Virus record (IMG/VR): IMGVR_UViG_3300046830_000116
Coordinates: 1 to 42,088 of that record
DNA length: 42,088 bases
Source: a virus
Reading direction: 5' to 3' (one strand)
The notes under the pieces were generated by a model. The model did not search any database, had not been told where the DNA came from, and worked only from the letters and a program-made list of their open reading frames with translations. Position 1 is the first letter of the stretch; each line of letters begins with the position of its first letter. Both the position numbers and the translations under genes were made by a program. Below are positions 5,883-13,013 of this stretch, one piece after another.

Positions 5883-5888
5883 AGCATT

Positions 5889-6200
5889 ATGTATGCAGTT
5901 GTAAGACACACTTACGAATTAGATTTGCCTGAACCTTTTGTGAAATCTTCTCAGAAAAGTATTGGAAGATGGGTGCATAAGGTGTGGGTACATGACTCTG
6001 AGTTAGATGCTATTGCTCATGCAATTAAATTACTTGACGAACCTCTATTGAAACATGATGAGTGGGCAATGGACATAGCTATAGAACAGTTAAAAAATAA
6101 TAGGTTCTATCAGTTGGGTAAGGAAAGCGTAGCGATAGCAGAAGTAGAACCTTCGCCTGACATAGTGTACTTACATGATAACGATAACCAAATTAATTGA
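5889..6200 (+). CDS. unknown protein, 103 aa, leaderless
   Basis: No family is recognised. This 103-residue protein is soluble-looking, with an HTYELDLPEPF start and an acidic end. There is no ribosome-binding site; the promoter places the transcription start at the ATG. It is followed after 9 nt by the ribbon-helix-helix gene, with which it forms a short operon. That makes a role in early control plausible but unproven. Confidence 0.7.
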   Translation: MYAVVRHTYELDLPEPFVKSSQKSIGRWVHKVWVHDSELDAIAHAIKLLDEPLLKHDEWAMDIAIEQLKNNRFYQLGKESVAIAEVEPSPDIVYLHDNDNQIN

Positions 6201-6209
6201 GGTGGCTAT

Positions 6210-6548
6210 ATGGCTGAGAAAAATTTATATATTAGGTGTGATGAAGAAACCTATGTGAAAGCAAGAGAGTTGGCACAGAAAAATCTTCGCTCTTTAAACA
6301 GACAAGTAATTCATTTAATCAATGAAGCTTATGATAGCGTTGTGAAATCAGAACCGCAGATTGCAGAACCACAACCTATCCAAGATGAAGAAGATGACAA
6401 GTATCTAGGCATGAGCAAGGAGGATTATTATAAACACAGAGACGATGTTCCTCGTGAAGTCTTAGAAGAATGGGAAGGTCAAGGCAAACTTACTCAGTCA
6501 GGTTTAGAAAAGCTTTCTGAAATAAGGAAATCGGACTCGTCTGACTAA
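6210..6548 (+). CDS. ribbon-helix-helix (Arc-type) DNA-binding protein
   Basis: Residues 1-45 (NLYIRCDEETYVKARELAQK onward) fit an Arc/MetJ-like ribbon-helix-helix domain: a short beta strand, then two helices. Such proteins bind DNA as dimers on inverted or direct repeats. The remaining ~65 residues are acidic and probably flexible. GAGGTG lies upstream of ATG 6210. It is the only clear small DNA-binding regulator in the window, so it is a candidate ligand for the dispersed palindrome or for the ATAGCATT repeats at its own promoter. The 3' end overlaps the convergent gene by 59 nt. Confidence 0.7.
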   Translation: MAEKNLYIRCDEETYVKARELAQKNLRSLNRQVIHLINEAYDSVVKSEPQIAEPQPIQDEEDDKYLGMSKEDYYKHRDDVPREVLEEWEGQGKLTQSGLEKLSEIRKSDSSD

Positions 6549-7047
6549 GATACCAAAAGTTTAGCATTGCATCTGAGCAATCAATCACACTATCAAGTTG
6601 CGACTGAGTAATCCTATCAGGGTTCTCAGTCATGACTTTCCAAAACTCTTTCTCCTTCTTACTCCCACAATCTTCCACTAATCTGTTTTGAACTTGGCTG
6701 AGTACAAGTGGTTTTGTATTGACGCTGGGAGAACTATTACTAGTAAATATTTTGTCAAGGTCGCCAGCAGAACTCTGTGGGAAAACTCCTGACCTAGAAA
6801 TCAAACCAAGATATTTGTCACAAACATTGTGTTGCTTCTCGTTGATTAGTTGTTCGGTATAAAGCTTGTCGATGATATGCTGGTCAAAGACTATGGCTCT
6901 ACCAACCTTGGTATTATCAATGCTTCTAACTTCTACCTTGTGTCTCAGATGTAGATAGGAATTTCCTACATCATTTACGATAAGAACTTCCTCAGAAATC
7001 CCAGTCGAAGTCATCTTCTTGTTCTTCAATCTCTCCATACCTTCCAT
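6490..7047 (-). CDS. unknown protein, about 185 aa
   Basis: The function is not recognised. The protein is up to 185 residues. The start is uncertain: ATG codons at 7047, 7038 and 7014 all lie inside the end of the primase-helicase gene and none has a strong ribosome site, so translational coupling is likely. The C-terminal part (KEKEFWKVMTENPDRITQSQ onward) looks helical. The 3' end overlaps the convergent ribbon-helix-helix gene by 59 nt with no terminator between, so the two transcripts would be antisense to each other there. Confidence 0.65.
   Translation of the reverse strand: MEGMERLKNKKMTSTGISEEVLIVNDVGNSYLHLRHKVEVRSIDNTKVGRAIVFDQHIIDKLYTEQLINEKQHNVCDKYLGLISRSGVFPQSSAGDLDKIFTSNSSPSVNTKPLVLSQVQNRLVEDCGSKKEKEFWKVMTENPDRITQSQLDSVIDCSDAMLNFWYLSQTSPISLFQKAFLNLTE
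6736..6752. promoter_or_regulatory. dispersed palindrome site 5
   Basis: ATTACTAGTAAATATTT: central ACTAGT with a partial left and a full right arm, inside the 185-aa gene. Confidence 0.5.
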
Positions 7048-8806
7048 TTACTGCATTGTATTTAAGCTTAACACAGCCAAGTTTAGCGTTCCAATACCAT
7101 CTAGCTTTGGTGCAATGTATTTCTACTGCCTCGTTGCCTCTATGGACTGCTAAACAGACATCAGGTTTGGTACTCCATGCCATTGACTTAGCAATATCAA
7201 GCGGTGTTGGGTGTCCTACTTTCTCTTTGTTGAATGGCTTGCTTGGATGTGCTACGAACCAAACCAAACAATCAGTCTGCTTGGCAAACAGTTGCACCTT
7301 GCTCAACATATCACTAACCATATCTGTTTCTAGAGCATAGCTTTTATCTGAATGTATAAAGTTAAATGGGTCTATCACTAACATCCTACATCCCATCCTT
7401 AGAATACTTGCTTGTGCTTTTTCTAAGACAGCTTCTATTGTCGGCAATCCTCCATCCAAATAATCTTGAAACAATATATGTTCCTCTATCCATGCCGAAG
7501 CATCATTCCTCTCTGACTCTGTCATCCTTTCGTTGTGTCCTTTGAAAAATGGCTTACCAGTTATTATCTGTGCGAGTTGTACGCTGTGAAATGAGGGCGG
7601 TTTTTCAAAGCTAGCATAACAAGTTTTCCAACCATACAGCTTGCCAGCATTGACTATCACTTGGTCGAGGAAAGCAGACTTCCCATGCCCAGCCCATCCA
7701 GTCACGACATAAAGCTGACCAGTCTGAAGTGTGAACAAATCATCTAAAGACTTTATCCCAGTCGATATACCTTGTGGCTTACCATCTTTGTACAAAGTCT
7801 CGAACTCGTCTGAGTAATGCTTCATGCTATGCAATCCATGTAATTCAATAGGTTCTGCATTGAGGACTTGCTTCCTCAGAGTTGCCTCATCTGTGTTGAT
7901 AAGTAATTCATTAGCATCTTTGTATCCTTTGTAATCAACACGATAGCACTTTGCTTTCCCAATCCTTCTGCTCAATTCATGAACTAAACAATCTCCAGCA
8001 GTATCAGTATCTGAAGCTAGTATTATTTTGTCATACTTGTCCAACAAATCTTTGTCGTTCCAAACATACTTGAACCTACCATCTTCACTTGGGTCTACCT
8101 TCCCATCAGTAATCTTATTAGGACTTCCATTTGGCACAGAGAAAACAGAGACATCCATATCTGCCTCCAAGAAAGCTTGCTTGATTGATAAGGCATCCAT
8201 CTCTCCTTCTGTTATAACCAATCCCTCAATCCTTTTGCTTTCGTCTCCTTCCTTTCCCCACAATCTGCTAGCAGAATTTGTCCACCAAAAGTCTTTCTTG
8301 CCATTGGCTGTACGCCATTTACAAGCAGAAACTTTTCCGTTTTCCCAGTATGGAAAACCTATTACCAGTAAATGTTTTGTCTCCTCCCAGACACAATCCA
8401 TGTTTTTGGCGGTATCCAAATCAATCTTTCTATTGCCCAGCCAATCTCCAATCTTCTGCTCGCACTCCGATAGCTTCTCTTCTTTTATTGTACCGACAGA
8501 TATGCTTCCTCCTTTGGAACTCATGATGCTTAGATTACCACTTGTTGGTAGTGTGGCTGATGTTGTTGAGTCGCTTACTATTTCCATACTTCTTTCTCCT
8601 TTTCTAGATATGCCTCCCTTGATATTACAATGATGGCAATAATAGGTAATCATATCTATGCTGATGTTCACACTCAGAGGTGTGTCCTTTTTGTTTTTCT
8701 TTCTTTGGCTAGAACAATTAGGACAGATGATTTTATATTGACCTACCTTAAGACCTGATGTCCTTGGGTTGCTATCAATATGCTGGCGAATTTCTTTCTT
8801 TTCCAT
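6992..8806 (-). CDS. phage primase-helicase (T7 gp4/Twinkle type)
   Basis: This 604-residue protein primes and unwinds DNA at the phage replication fork. A zinc-binding domain is at residues 28-62 (CPNC and CHHC). A TOPRIM domain follows with VITEGEMDAL near 200 and ASDTDTAGD near 260. A RecA-fold helicase domain has Walker A GWAGHGKS near 370 and Walker B-like MLVIDPFNF near 475. Length and order fit the bifunctional family. ATG 8806 has AGGAG seven bases upstream; a GTG two codons earlier is too close to it. The gene follows an iteron-like array, and no DNA polymerase is seen in the window. Confidence 0.93.
   Translation of the reverse strand: MEKKEIRQHIDSNPRTSGLKVGQYKIICPNCSSQRKKNKKDTPLSVNISIDMITYYCHHCNIKGGISRKGERSMEIVSDSTTSATLPTSGNLSIMSSKGGSISVGTIKEEKLSECEQKIGDWLGNRKIDLDTAKNMDCVWEETKHLLVIGFPYWENGKVSACKWRTANGKKDFWWTNSASRLWGKEGDESKRIEGLVITEGEMDALSIKQAFLEADMDVSVFSVPNGSPNKITDGKVDPSEDGRFKYVWNDKDLLDKYDKIILASDTDTAGDCLVHELSRRIGKAKCYRVDYKGYKDANELLINTDEATLRKQVLNAEPIELHGLHSMKHYSDEFETLYKDGKPQGISTGIKSLDDLFTLQTGQLYVVTGWAGHGKSAFLDQVIVNAGKLYGWKTCYASFEKPPSFHSVQLAQIITGKPFFKGHNERMTESERNDASAWIEEHILFQDYLDGGLPTIEAVLEKAQASILRMGCRMLVIDPFNFIHSDKSYALETDMVSDMLSKVQLFAKQTDCLVWFVAHPSKPFNKEKVGHPTPLDIAKSMAWSTKPDVCLAVHRGNEAVEIHCTKARWYWNAKLGCVKLKYNAVNGRYGEIEEQEDDFDWDF
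8361..8378. promoter_or_regulatory. dispersed palindrome site 6
   Basis: ATTACCAGTAAATGTTTT, inside the primase-helicase. It is read in a different codon phase from the other coding copies, which argues against a protein-level cause. Confidence 0.45.
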
Positions 8807-8821
8807 TCTCACTCTCCTATA

Positions 8822-8877
8822 TACTTACTATATATATACTTACTTAAATACTTACTAAGTACCTACTACCACTTACT
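8822..8877. repeat. iteron-like TACTTACT array
   Basis: Five near-identical octamers: TACTTACT at 8822, 8837 and 8849, TACCTACT at 8860 and CACTTACT at 8870. Spacings are 15, 12, 11 and 10 bp, roughly one helical turn. The last copies overlap the stop of the upstream gene. It could be a protein-binding array or origin element next to the primase-helicase, or a repeated AGTAAGTA leader motif in the mRNA. Confidence 0.55.
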
Positions 8878-9117
8878 ATCTACCATGCGATTTATTTCAT
8901 TCGCAAGAACTTTTCTAGACACAAGCGGATAATCATAAAGGTTCTTAACTGCCTCCAAGATATTACTAGAACTAATTTCATATCTCATGCAGAGATTCTT
9001 AAAAGACTCTGACTGGAAATACTCAATAGCTTCTGTGGAAATATCTAGGTTTTTGGAAGCGAGGTCTCGTATTGCTTGTTGCAAAATTTTTTTATCGAGA
9101 TGCTTACCAAAATCCAT
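8866..9117 (-). CDS. unknown small protein, 83 aa, leaderless
   Basis: An unrecognised, helical-looking 83-residue protein begins MDFGKHLDKK. ATG 9117 is chosen because a TTGAAA/TATACT promoter with 17-bp spacing ends eight bases before it, making the ATG the transcription start. A TTG at 9153 would add a Lys-rich tail, but it is the -35 box itself. It is the first gene of the - strand replication operon, ahead of the iteron-like array and primase-helicase, so an initiator or regulator role is possible but unproven. Confidence 0.65.
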   Translation of the reverse strand: MDFGKHLDKKILQQAIRDLASKNLDISTEAIEYFQSESFKNLCMRYEISSSNILEAVKNLYDYPLVSRKVLANEINRMVDSKW

Positions 9118-9124
9118 GAGAGGC

Positions 9125-9153
9125 AGTATAGATTTTTTTTTTATTTTTTTCAA
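9125..9153 (-). promoter_or_regulatory. promoter of the primase-helicase operon (leaderless)
   Basis: On the - strand, TTGAAA (9153-9148) and TATACT (9130-9125) have exactly 17 bp between them. Seven bases later comes ATG 9117, so the transcript should start at or beside the start codon. Confidence 0.8.
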
Positions 9154-9177
9154 ATTTAGTGAACCGCTTTCTCATTT

Positions 9178-9207
9178 TTGTGGTACAGTATGTACATATT
9201 ATATACA
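9178..9207 (+). promoter_or_regulatory. divergent promoter with operator-like inverted repeat
   Basis: TTGTGG (9178-9183) with TATATA or TATACA (9200-9207) at 16-18 bp spacing. GTACA-GTA-TGTAC (9183-9195) is an inverted repeat in the spacer and looks like an operator. The transcript would have only a few bases before ATG 9219. Confidence 0.5.
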
Positions 9208-9218
9208 CATTAACTACT

Positions 9219-9470
9219 ATGAAATACGAAATTGAAAAAGATGTGCCAATGCCTGAGCGTAATGTGAGAGGGAAACCTATCAAGTACGACTTGCCTCTTG
9301 TCGAGATGGATAAGGGAGACCATATCTTTATTAAGATTAGTAAGTCTAAGATTGATAAGGAAATCAAGATAATAAGAAACGCTGTCCATAGGTTTAAATC
9401 TGTGCGACTTGATATGTCGTTCTCTGTTATTAAGATGAAAGGTGGTGTTGGTATATGGCGAACTAACTAA
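9219..9470 (+). CDS. unknown small protein, 83 aa
   Basis: This basic 83-residue protein (MKYEIEKDVPMPERN...) of unknown function is a type common at the head of phage early operons. No ribosome site precedes ATG 9219, and the mapped promoter leaves at most a very short leader. It is the first gene of the + strand recombination operon. Confidence 0.7.
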   Translation: MKYEIEKDVPMPERNVRGKPIKYDLPLVEMDKGDHIFIKISKSKIDKEIKIIRNAVHRFKSVRLDMSFSVIKMKGGVGIWRTN

Positions 9471-9488
9471 CTTTATAAGGGAGGCGAA

Positions 9489-9788
9489 ATGGGATTCGAT
9501 ACACAATGGCAAGAGAGACAAGTCTATCGTTGCATCAAGGTCATTCAAAGAATTCGCAGAAAGAACAGACCTTTATTTATTGAGGACTTCTATACTCTTG
9601 ACGATAAGGTCAAGGAGTTAGTGAAGGAAACCGATAGGTTAAGAAGAAGAATAGAAAGACTTGAAACCAAGCGAGCAGAGTTGAGGGAAGAATTTAACCT
9701 CAAATGGTTTGGTGTAAAGTATTCTCCTTCTACTTGGACATATTGGGCAGAAGCGATTAGAAGGTTCTTTTCTTTACCACAAGATTAA
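9489..9788 (+). CDS. small basic coiled-coil protein, 99 aa
   Basis: No family is recognised. Residues ~38-70 form a charged heptad-like stretch (DDKVKELVKETDRLRRRIER), probably a coiled coil. Net charge is basic, so nucleic-acid binding is possible. GGGAGG precedes ATG 9489, and the stop shares bases with the start of the nuclease gene (TAATG), suggesting coupled translation. Confidence 0.75.
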   Translation: MGFDTQWQERQVYRCIKVIQRIRRKNRPLFIEDFYTLDDKVKELVKETDRLRRRIERLETKRAELREEFNLKWFGVKYSPSTWTYWAEAIRRFFSLPQD

Positions 9789-10678
9789 TGAAGTACACTA
9801 ATAAGAATAACTTGCCTGAAGAGATTGTTCGTGCTGTCCAGCAAGACACATACTCTAAGGGCGAGGCTTCGATAAGCGTGACTGGATTACTCTCTGCACC
9901 TCGACCTAATATCTTGGCGAGAGAACATCACAACGAATTAGTTGTCGATGTATCAGACGAGATATGGAAGATATTAGGAACAGCTTCGCACTACATTATG
10001 GAACAAGCCAACATCGGTCACGAAGGAACGATAACCGAAGAACGCTTGTACTGGAATGTGCGAGGCTGGACTATCTCAGGACAATTTGACTCGATGTCAT
10101 TGAAGGACTCTGCTCTCAGAGATTTGAAAGTCACTTCCTCATGGACTGTGATGCACGCTCTGAAGGAAGGGAAGATTGAATGGGAACAACAGTTGAATTG
10201 TTATGCTTGGTTGTACAAGAAAAATCACAACAAGGATGTTGAGAAGTTGGAGATTATAACCATCAATAGAGATTGGTCTGAGAGACAGAAGCAAAGAAGC
10301 GGTGGGGATTATCCTGATGCTCAGGTATCAGTAATACCTATCAAGCTTTGGACTGAAGAAGAGCAAGAAGAATTCATTGTGTCTAGAGTCAAGGCACATC
10401 AAGAGGCAGATGCTGACTATCTTATTAGTAAGGACTTGCCCTTGTGTACTGACGAGGAACGATGGAAACAAGCTGACTCTTACAGAGTATTGAAGAAAAA
10501 CAGAGTACGAGCAATTCGTGTTCTGAATACCGAAGAGGAAGTGAACGATTTTATTAACAAACAAAACGATAAAGATTTGTATGTGGACTTTGTCAAAGGC
10601 GAGAGTCGTAAGTGCAAAGACTACTGCAATGTCTCACAGTTTTGTAATCAATATGCTATGGAGGTAGCCGATGGATAA
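9788..10678 (+). CDS. RecB/Cas4-like PD-(D/E)XK exonuclease
   Basis: This 296-residue nuclease fits the phage RecB/Cas4-like group, which resects double-stranded ends for single-strand-annealing recombination. Visible are GTASHYIMEQ near 63-72, the catalytic Asp in SGQFDSM near 100, DLKVTSSW near 111-118 (the D-x-K motif) and QQLNCYAWL near 134-142 (the Q-x3-Y motif). A C-terminal C-x3-C-x5-C (CKDYCNVSQFC, near 276) suggests an iron-sulphur cluster as in Cas4 and AddB, although the fourth Cys is not assigned. The annealing protein and SSB-like genes follow. Confidence 0.85.
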   Translation: MKYTNKNNLPEEIVRAVQQDTYSKGEASISVTGLLSAPRPNILAREHHNELVVDVSDEIWKILGTASHYIMEQANIGHEGTITEERLYWNVRGWTISGQFDSMSLKDSALRDLKVTSSWTVMHALKEGKIEWEQQLNCYAWLYKKNHNKDVEKLEIITINRDWSERQKQRSGGDYPDAQVSVIPIKLWTEEEQEEFIVSRVKAHQEADADYLISKDLPLCTDEERWKQADSYRVLKKNRVRAIRVLNTEEEVNDFINKQNDKDLYVDFVKGESRKCKDYCNVSQFCNQYAMEVADG

Positions 10679-10683
10679 AAATA

Positions 10684-10700
10684 AAACTAGTAATATTTAC
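10684..10700. promoter_or_regulatory. dispersed palindrome site 7
   Basis: AAACTAGTAATATTTAC in the 44-nt gap between the exonuclease and annealing-protein genes; core plus full right arm. Confidence 0.5.
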
Positions 10701-10722
10701 TATACAAATCAGGCGGTGGATT

Positions 10723-11403
10723 ATGTCTGATTACAAACAAGTATGGGAGACACTCTCGAAAGTTGATGTCTCAGAGTATGTGGAAGAGAAGATGAACTTG
10801 TCTTATCTTTCATGGAGTAGAGCATGGTACTTACTGTCACAGAACTTTCCTGATGCTAAGTATCTGTATCATGAGCCGAAGAAATTTGAGGATGGCACTT
10901 TAGAAGTTGCTGTCACTATAACCATTGGCGAGTGCAGTCGTTCTGCTACCTTGCCAGTTATGGACTACAAGAACAATGCAATTATCAATCCTGATAGTAG
11001 GCAAATCAACGACAATAAACAGAGATGTTTTACGAAGGCGATTGCCATGTTTGGATTGGGTATATCATTGTACATGGGTTTCTCGGATGACTTGCCTGAC
11101 GAAAGTAAGGACAAGAAGTCTGAGGAAGTAAAAAAGAAAACAGCTAAGAAAGTTGTCAAGATGAAAGAGGAACAGACTCAGAAAGAAGATGAGCCAGCTT
11201 ACGATGAAGGATGGGCAGAAGCTTTCGTTGAGGGTATGTCTTTGATTATCACAGCTTTTGATAACACCGAAGAACTCAGGTCGAACTACAAGTCTAATGC
11301 AAAGCATATCGCTGTATTGGGCGAGAAGTTTCCTGACCATAAGGAAAAGTTAGATACGCTGTTTACAGAAAAAGCCGAAGAACTTAACAAGAAGGAGGGT
11401 TAA
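10723..11403 (+). CDS. Sak3-type (DUF1071) single-strand annealing protein
   Basis: This 226-residue protein matches the pattern of DUF1071/Sak3 annealing proteins: a YLSWSRAWYLL segment near residue 28, then a core ending RCFTKAIAMFGLGISLYMG near 105-124. Such proteins coat resected single strands and anneal homologous sequences during phage recombination. The C-terminal half is Lys/Glu-rich and probably flexible. It sits between the exonuclease and an SSB-like gene, the usual context. GGCGGTG lies upstream of ATG 10723. Confidence 0.8.
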   Translation: MSDYKQVWETLSKVDVSEYVEEKMNLSYLSWSRAWYLLSQNFPDAKYLYHEPKKFEDGTLEVAVTITIGECSRSATLPVMDYKNNAIINPDSRQINDNKQRCFTKAIAMFGLGISLYMGFSDDLPDESKDKKSEEVKKKTAKKVVKMKEEQTQKEDEPAYDEGWAEAFVEGMSLIITAFDNTEELRSNYKSNAKHIAVLGEKFPDHKEKLDTLFTEKAEELNKKEG

Positions 11404-11404
11404 T

Positions 11405-11725
11405 ATGGCAGACGAAAGACCGCAAAGCGATGGTGCAATCTATCAGAACAATTACAAAAAGACTGATAAGCAACCTGATTGGACTGGGAAGATTGAGATA
11501 CACAGAGATACTCTGAAAGAGTTGGTAGAGAAAGTTAAGACTGGAGAACCAGCAGAACTCAGAGTTGCTCTTTGGGATAGGACTAGTAAGAATGGCAACG
11601 ATTACAAGTATGCTCGTCTTGATATTCCTATGAAACAAAATACTGAGACTAAAGCTGAAGAGCCAAAACCTGAAGAGGAGAAGCGAACTCATCCAGTCTT
11701 GGAAGATATTGATGTGCCATTCTAG
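11405..11725 (+). CDS. SSB-like single-stranded DNA-binding protein
   Basis: This 106-residue protein has a short beta-rich part (WTGKIEIHRDTL, LRVALWDRTSKNGNDYKY) and an acidic tail ending EDIDVPF. The tail resembles the C-terminal tip that SSB proteins use to recruit partners. Its position right after the annealing protein supports a single-strand-binding role. It is shorter than cellular SSB, and a full OB fold cannot be confirmed by eye. GGAGGG lies before ATG 11405. Confidence 0.6.
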   Translation: MADERPQSDGAIYQNNYKKTDKQPDWTGKIEIHRDTLKELVEKVKTGEPAELRVALWDRTSKNGNDYKYARLDIPMKQNTETKAEEPKPEEEKRTHPVLEDIDVPF

Positions 11726-11730
11726 TTGTT

Positions 11731-11946
11731 ATGGAATTCGAGTATGACAGCAAGATAGGTTTTGAAGAGAACTTCAAGCTTTGGTACAACGAGAACTCTA
11801 GGGAAAGGAGGGCATATAACCAAGAGCCACATCCTTTTCCTATTGGCAGAAGGATTTTCACAGAACTTTATGGCAATAGAATTCTTGAAAAGAAAGACTT
11901 AACTAATTTTTTTGGAGGTGCAGATGGCACAGAAACAGAGAAGTAA
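11731..11946 (+). CDS. unknown small protein, 71 aa
   Basis: A 71-residue protein rich in Phe, Tyr, Arg and Glu, with no family recognised. Its 3' end overlaps the next gene by 23 nt, and that gene's ribosome site lies inside it. It starts 5 nt after the SSB-like gene and belongs to the same operon. Confidence 0.65.
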   Translation: MEFEYDSKIGFEENFKLWYNENSRERRAYNQEPHPFPIGRRIFTELYGNRILEKKDLTNFFGGADGTETEK

Positions 11947-12202
11947 TCTACCATCATACGATGGCTACCATAAGATATTCGATAGGGTATATGGGATAGT
12001 AGAAAGGAGATTTGAATTTGAGGTTCATGAGGTTTTAGAAACTGTATTCAATGAACTGGAGAAGAAAGAAGAACCAAGCTACTCGGCAATCAAGAACATG
12101 ATGGATGCACTCAAGCAAAGAACTATCAGAGAACTTCAGGACTTTGAAAGCGAGATAGGAGAATTGCTTGAAGGCAGAGCAACAATGGGAGTAGAAGAAT
12201 GA
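11924..12202 (+). CDS. unknown helical protein, 92 aa
   Basis: No family is recognised; mostly charged helical sequence (HEVLETVFNELEKKEEPSYS). ATG 11924 is chosen because GGAGGTG lies at 11914-11920 with five to seven bases of spacing; an in-frame TTG at 11912 lies inside that site. The stop overlaps the next start by 4 nt. Confidence 0.72.
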   Translation: MAQKQRSNLPSYDGYHKIFDRVYGIVERRFEFEVHEVLETVFNELEKKEEPSYSAIKNMMDALKQRTIRELQDFESEIGELLEGRATMGVEE

Positions 12203-12471
12203 GCAGAGGACTTTACACATTTGAGTTATCTATCAATAGGATTGAAGAGATAACAGTTGAGGCTGACAGTCTTGAAGATGCTAAAAGGCAAGTAGACCTA
12301 GCTGATAATGAAGATTGGGAAGTTGTCTATAGCGAAGGAGTTGATTTGACTTGTGTCTGCACACCAGCTATGAGAGACGAGATAGAAGATGCAGAAGTCA
12401 TCGAAGAAAACGCTGACAAATATCAAGCTATCAAATCTGACAACGCAGATGTTTTCACGCAGAAACTTTGA
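12199..12471 (+). CDS. small acidic protein with an ADSLEDA motif, 90 aa
   Basis: The N-terminal half (YTFELSINRIEEITVEADSL, then EDAKRQV) has a strand-strand-helix pattern shared with the product at 13982 (VEAESLEEAVDKL). The two may be distant paralogues of a small phage beta-beta-alpha family. The function is unknown. The start overlaps the previous stop. Confidence 0.7.
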   Translation: MSRGLYTFELSINRIEEITVEADSLEDAKRQVDLADNEDWEVVYSEGVDLTCVCTPAMRDEIEDAEVIEENADKYQAIKSDNADVFTQKL

Positions 12472-12485
12472 CCAGTAATATTTTA
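12471..12485. promoter_or_regulatory. dispersed palindrome site 8
   Basis: ACCAGTAATATTTTA: core and right arm, touching the stop codon of the 90-aa gene in the 24-nt gap that follows. Confidence 0.5.
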
Positions 12486-12495
12486 TGGAGAAGCT

Positions 12496-12633
12496 ATGGA
12501 CAAGATTGATTTTACAAACCTAAAAAGATATTTGACTTTGCTTGATGACTGCATCGGAAGTTGCAACAAAGCAACAGAGTATGCAAAGCATAAAGTTTGG
12601 CAAGAAGTAGAAAGACTTGAGGGGGAAGCATGA
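12496..12633 (+). CDS. very small protein, 45 aa
   Basis: An open frame MDKIDFTNLKRYLTLL... of 45 residues fills the gap between two genes. GGAG lies upstream of ATG 12496, and the stop overlaps the next start (ATGA). It is helical-looking with two Cys in a C-x3-C spacing. No family is recognised; tight coupling supports it as real. Confidence 0.6.
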   Translation: MDKIDFTNLKRYLTLLDDCIGSCNKATEYAKHKVWQEVERLEGEA

Positions 12634-12971
12634 GTGAAGAAGTAATAGAGAATTGGCAACACTTGATTAGAAAGTTAGCACCTCTAATCGAAGATGCGAT
12701 GGTTCAAGTACACACGAAAGAAGCAGAAGTCAAGCAGTTGCAAGCGGTGTTGAAGCTGAAAGCTTTGGATAGTGGTATCAAAACCAATAGTGGTCAGGAG
12801 ACTTATGCTGAAGCATCGGAAGAGTTGAAGGATGCTAGGATAAAAGTTGGGGTAGCCAAAGGAACTCTTGAAGCTATACGAGTAAAGCTGAAGAGTCTTG
12901 AGATTGGCTATGAAATATGGCGAACAAGAGAAGTTTCTCAGAGGAGAGAACAAGCTAGGTATGGTGCTTAG
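12630..12971 (+). CDS. coiled-coil protein, 113 aa
   Basis: Nearly the whole protein is charged helix (for example KEAEVKQLQAVLKLKAL near 30-47), probably a coiled coil. No catalytic motif is visible. Small coiled-coil genes are often found before the Ref nuclease in phage recombination operons, but I cannot assign a function. Translation is coupled to the 45-aa gene by a 4-nt overlap. Confidence 0.72.
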   Translation: MSEEVIENWQHLIRKLAPLIEDAMVQVHTKEAEVKQLQAVLKLKALDSGIKTNSGQETYAEASEELKDARIKVGVAKGTLEAIRVKLKSLEIGYEIWRTREVSQRREQARYGA

Positions 12972-13013
12972 ACTTAATTGGTACTTTGCTAACATCATAC
13001 CTAGTCATAACAC

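Noticed and set aside
5412-5888. Protein-coding gene in the 477-nt gap
   Set aside because: No open frame with a credible start and ribosome site; the stretch is explained by terminators, DnaA boxes, promoters and the small RNA.
6736-6752. ACTAGT cores as a restriction-modification signature
   Set aside because: The conserved unit is much longer than six bases (AT-rich arms) and the core itself varies, so a restriction site does not explain it.
8028-8633. 201-codon + strand open frame
   Set aside because: Antisense shadow of the primase-helicase gene, whose motifs are clear on the other strand.
9118-9153. N-terminal extension of the 83-aa gene from TTG
   Set aside because: The TTG is the first part of a -35 box with a perfectly spaced -10, and there is no ribosome site before it.
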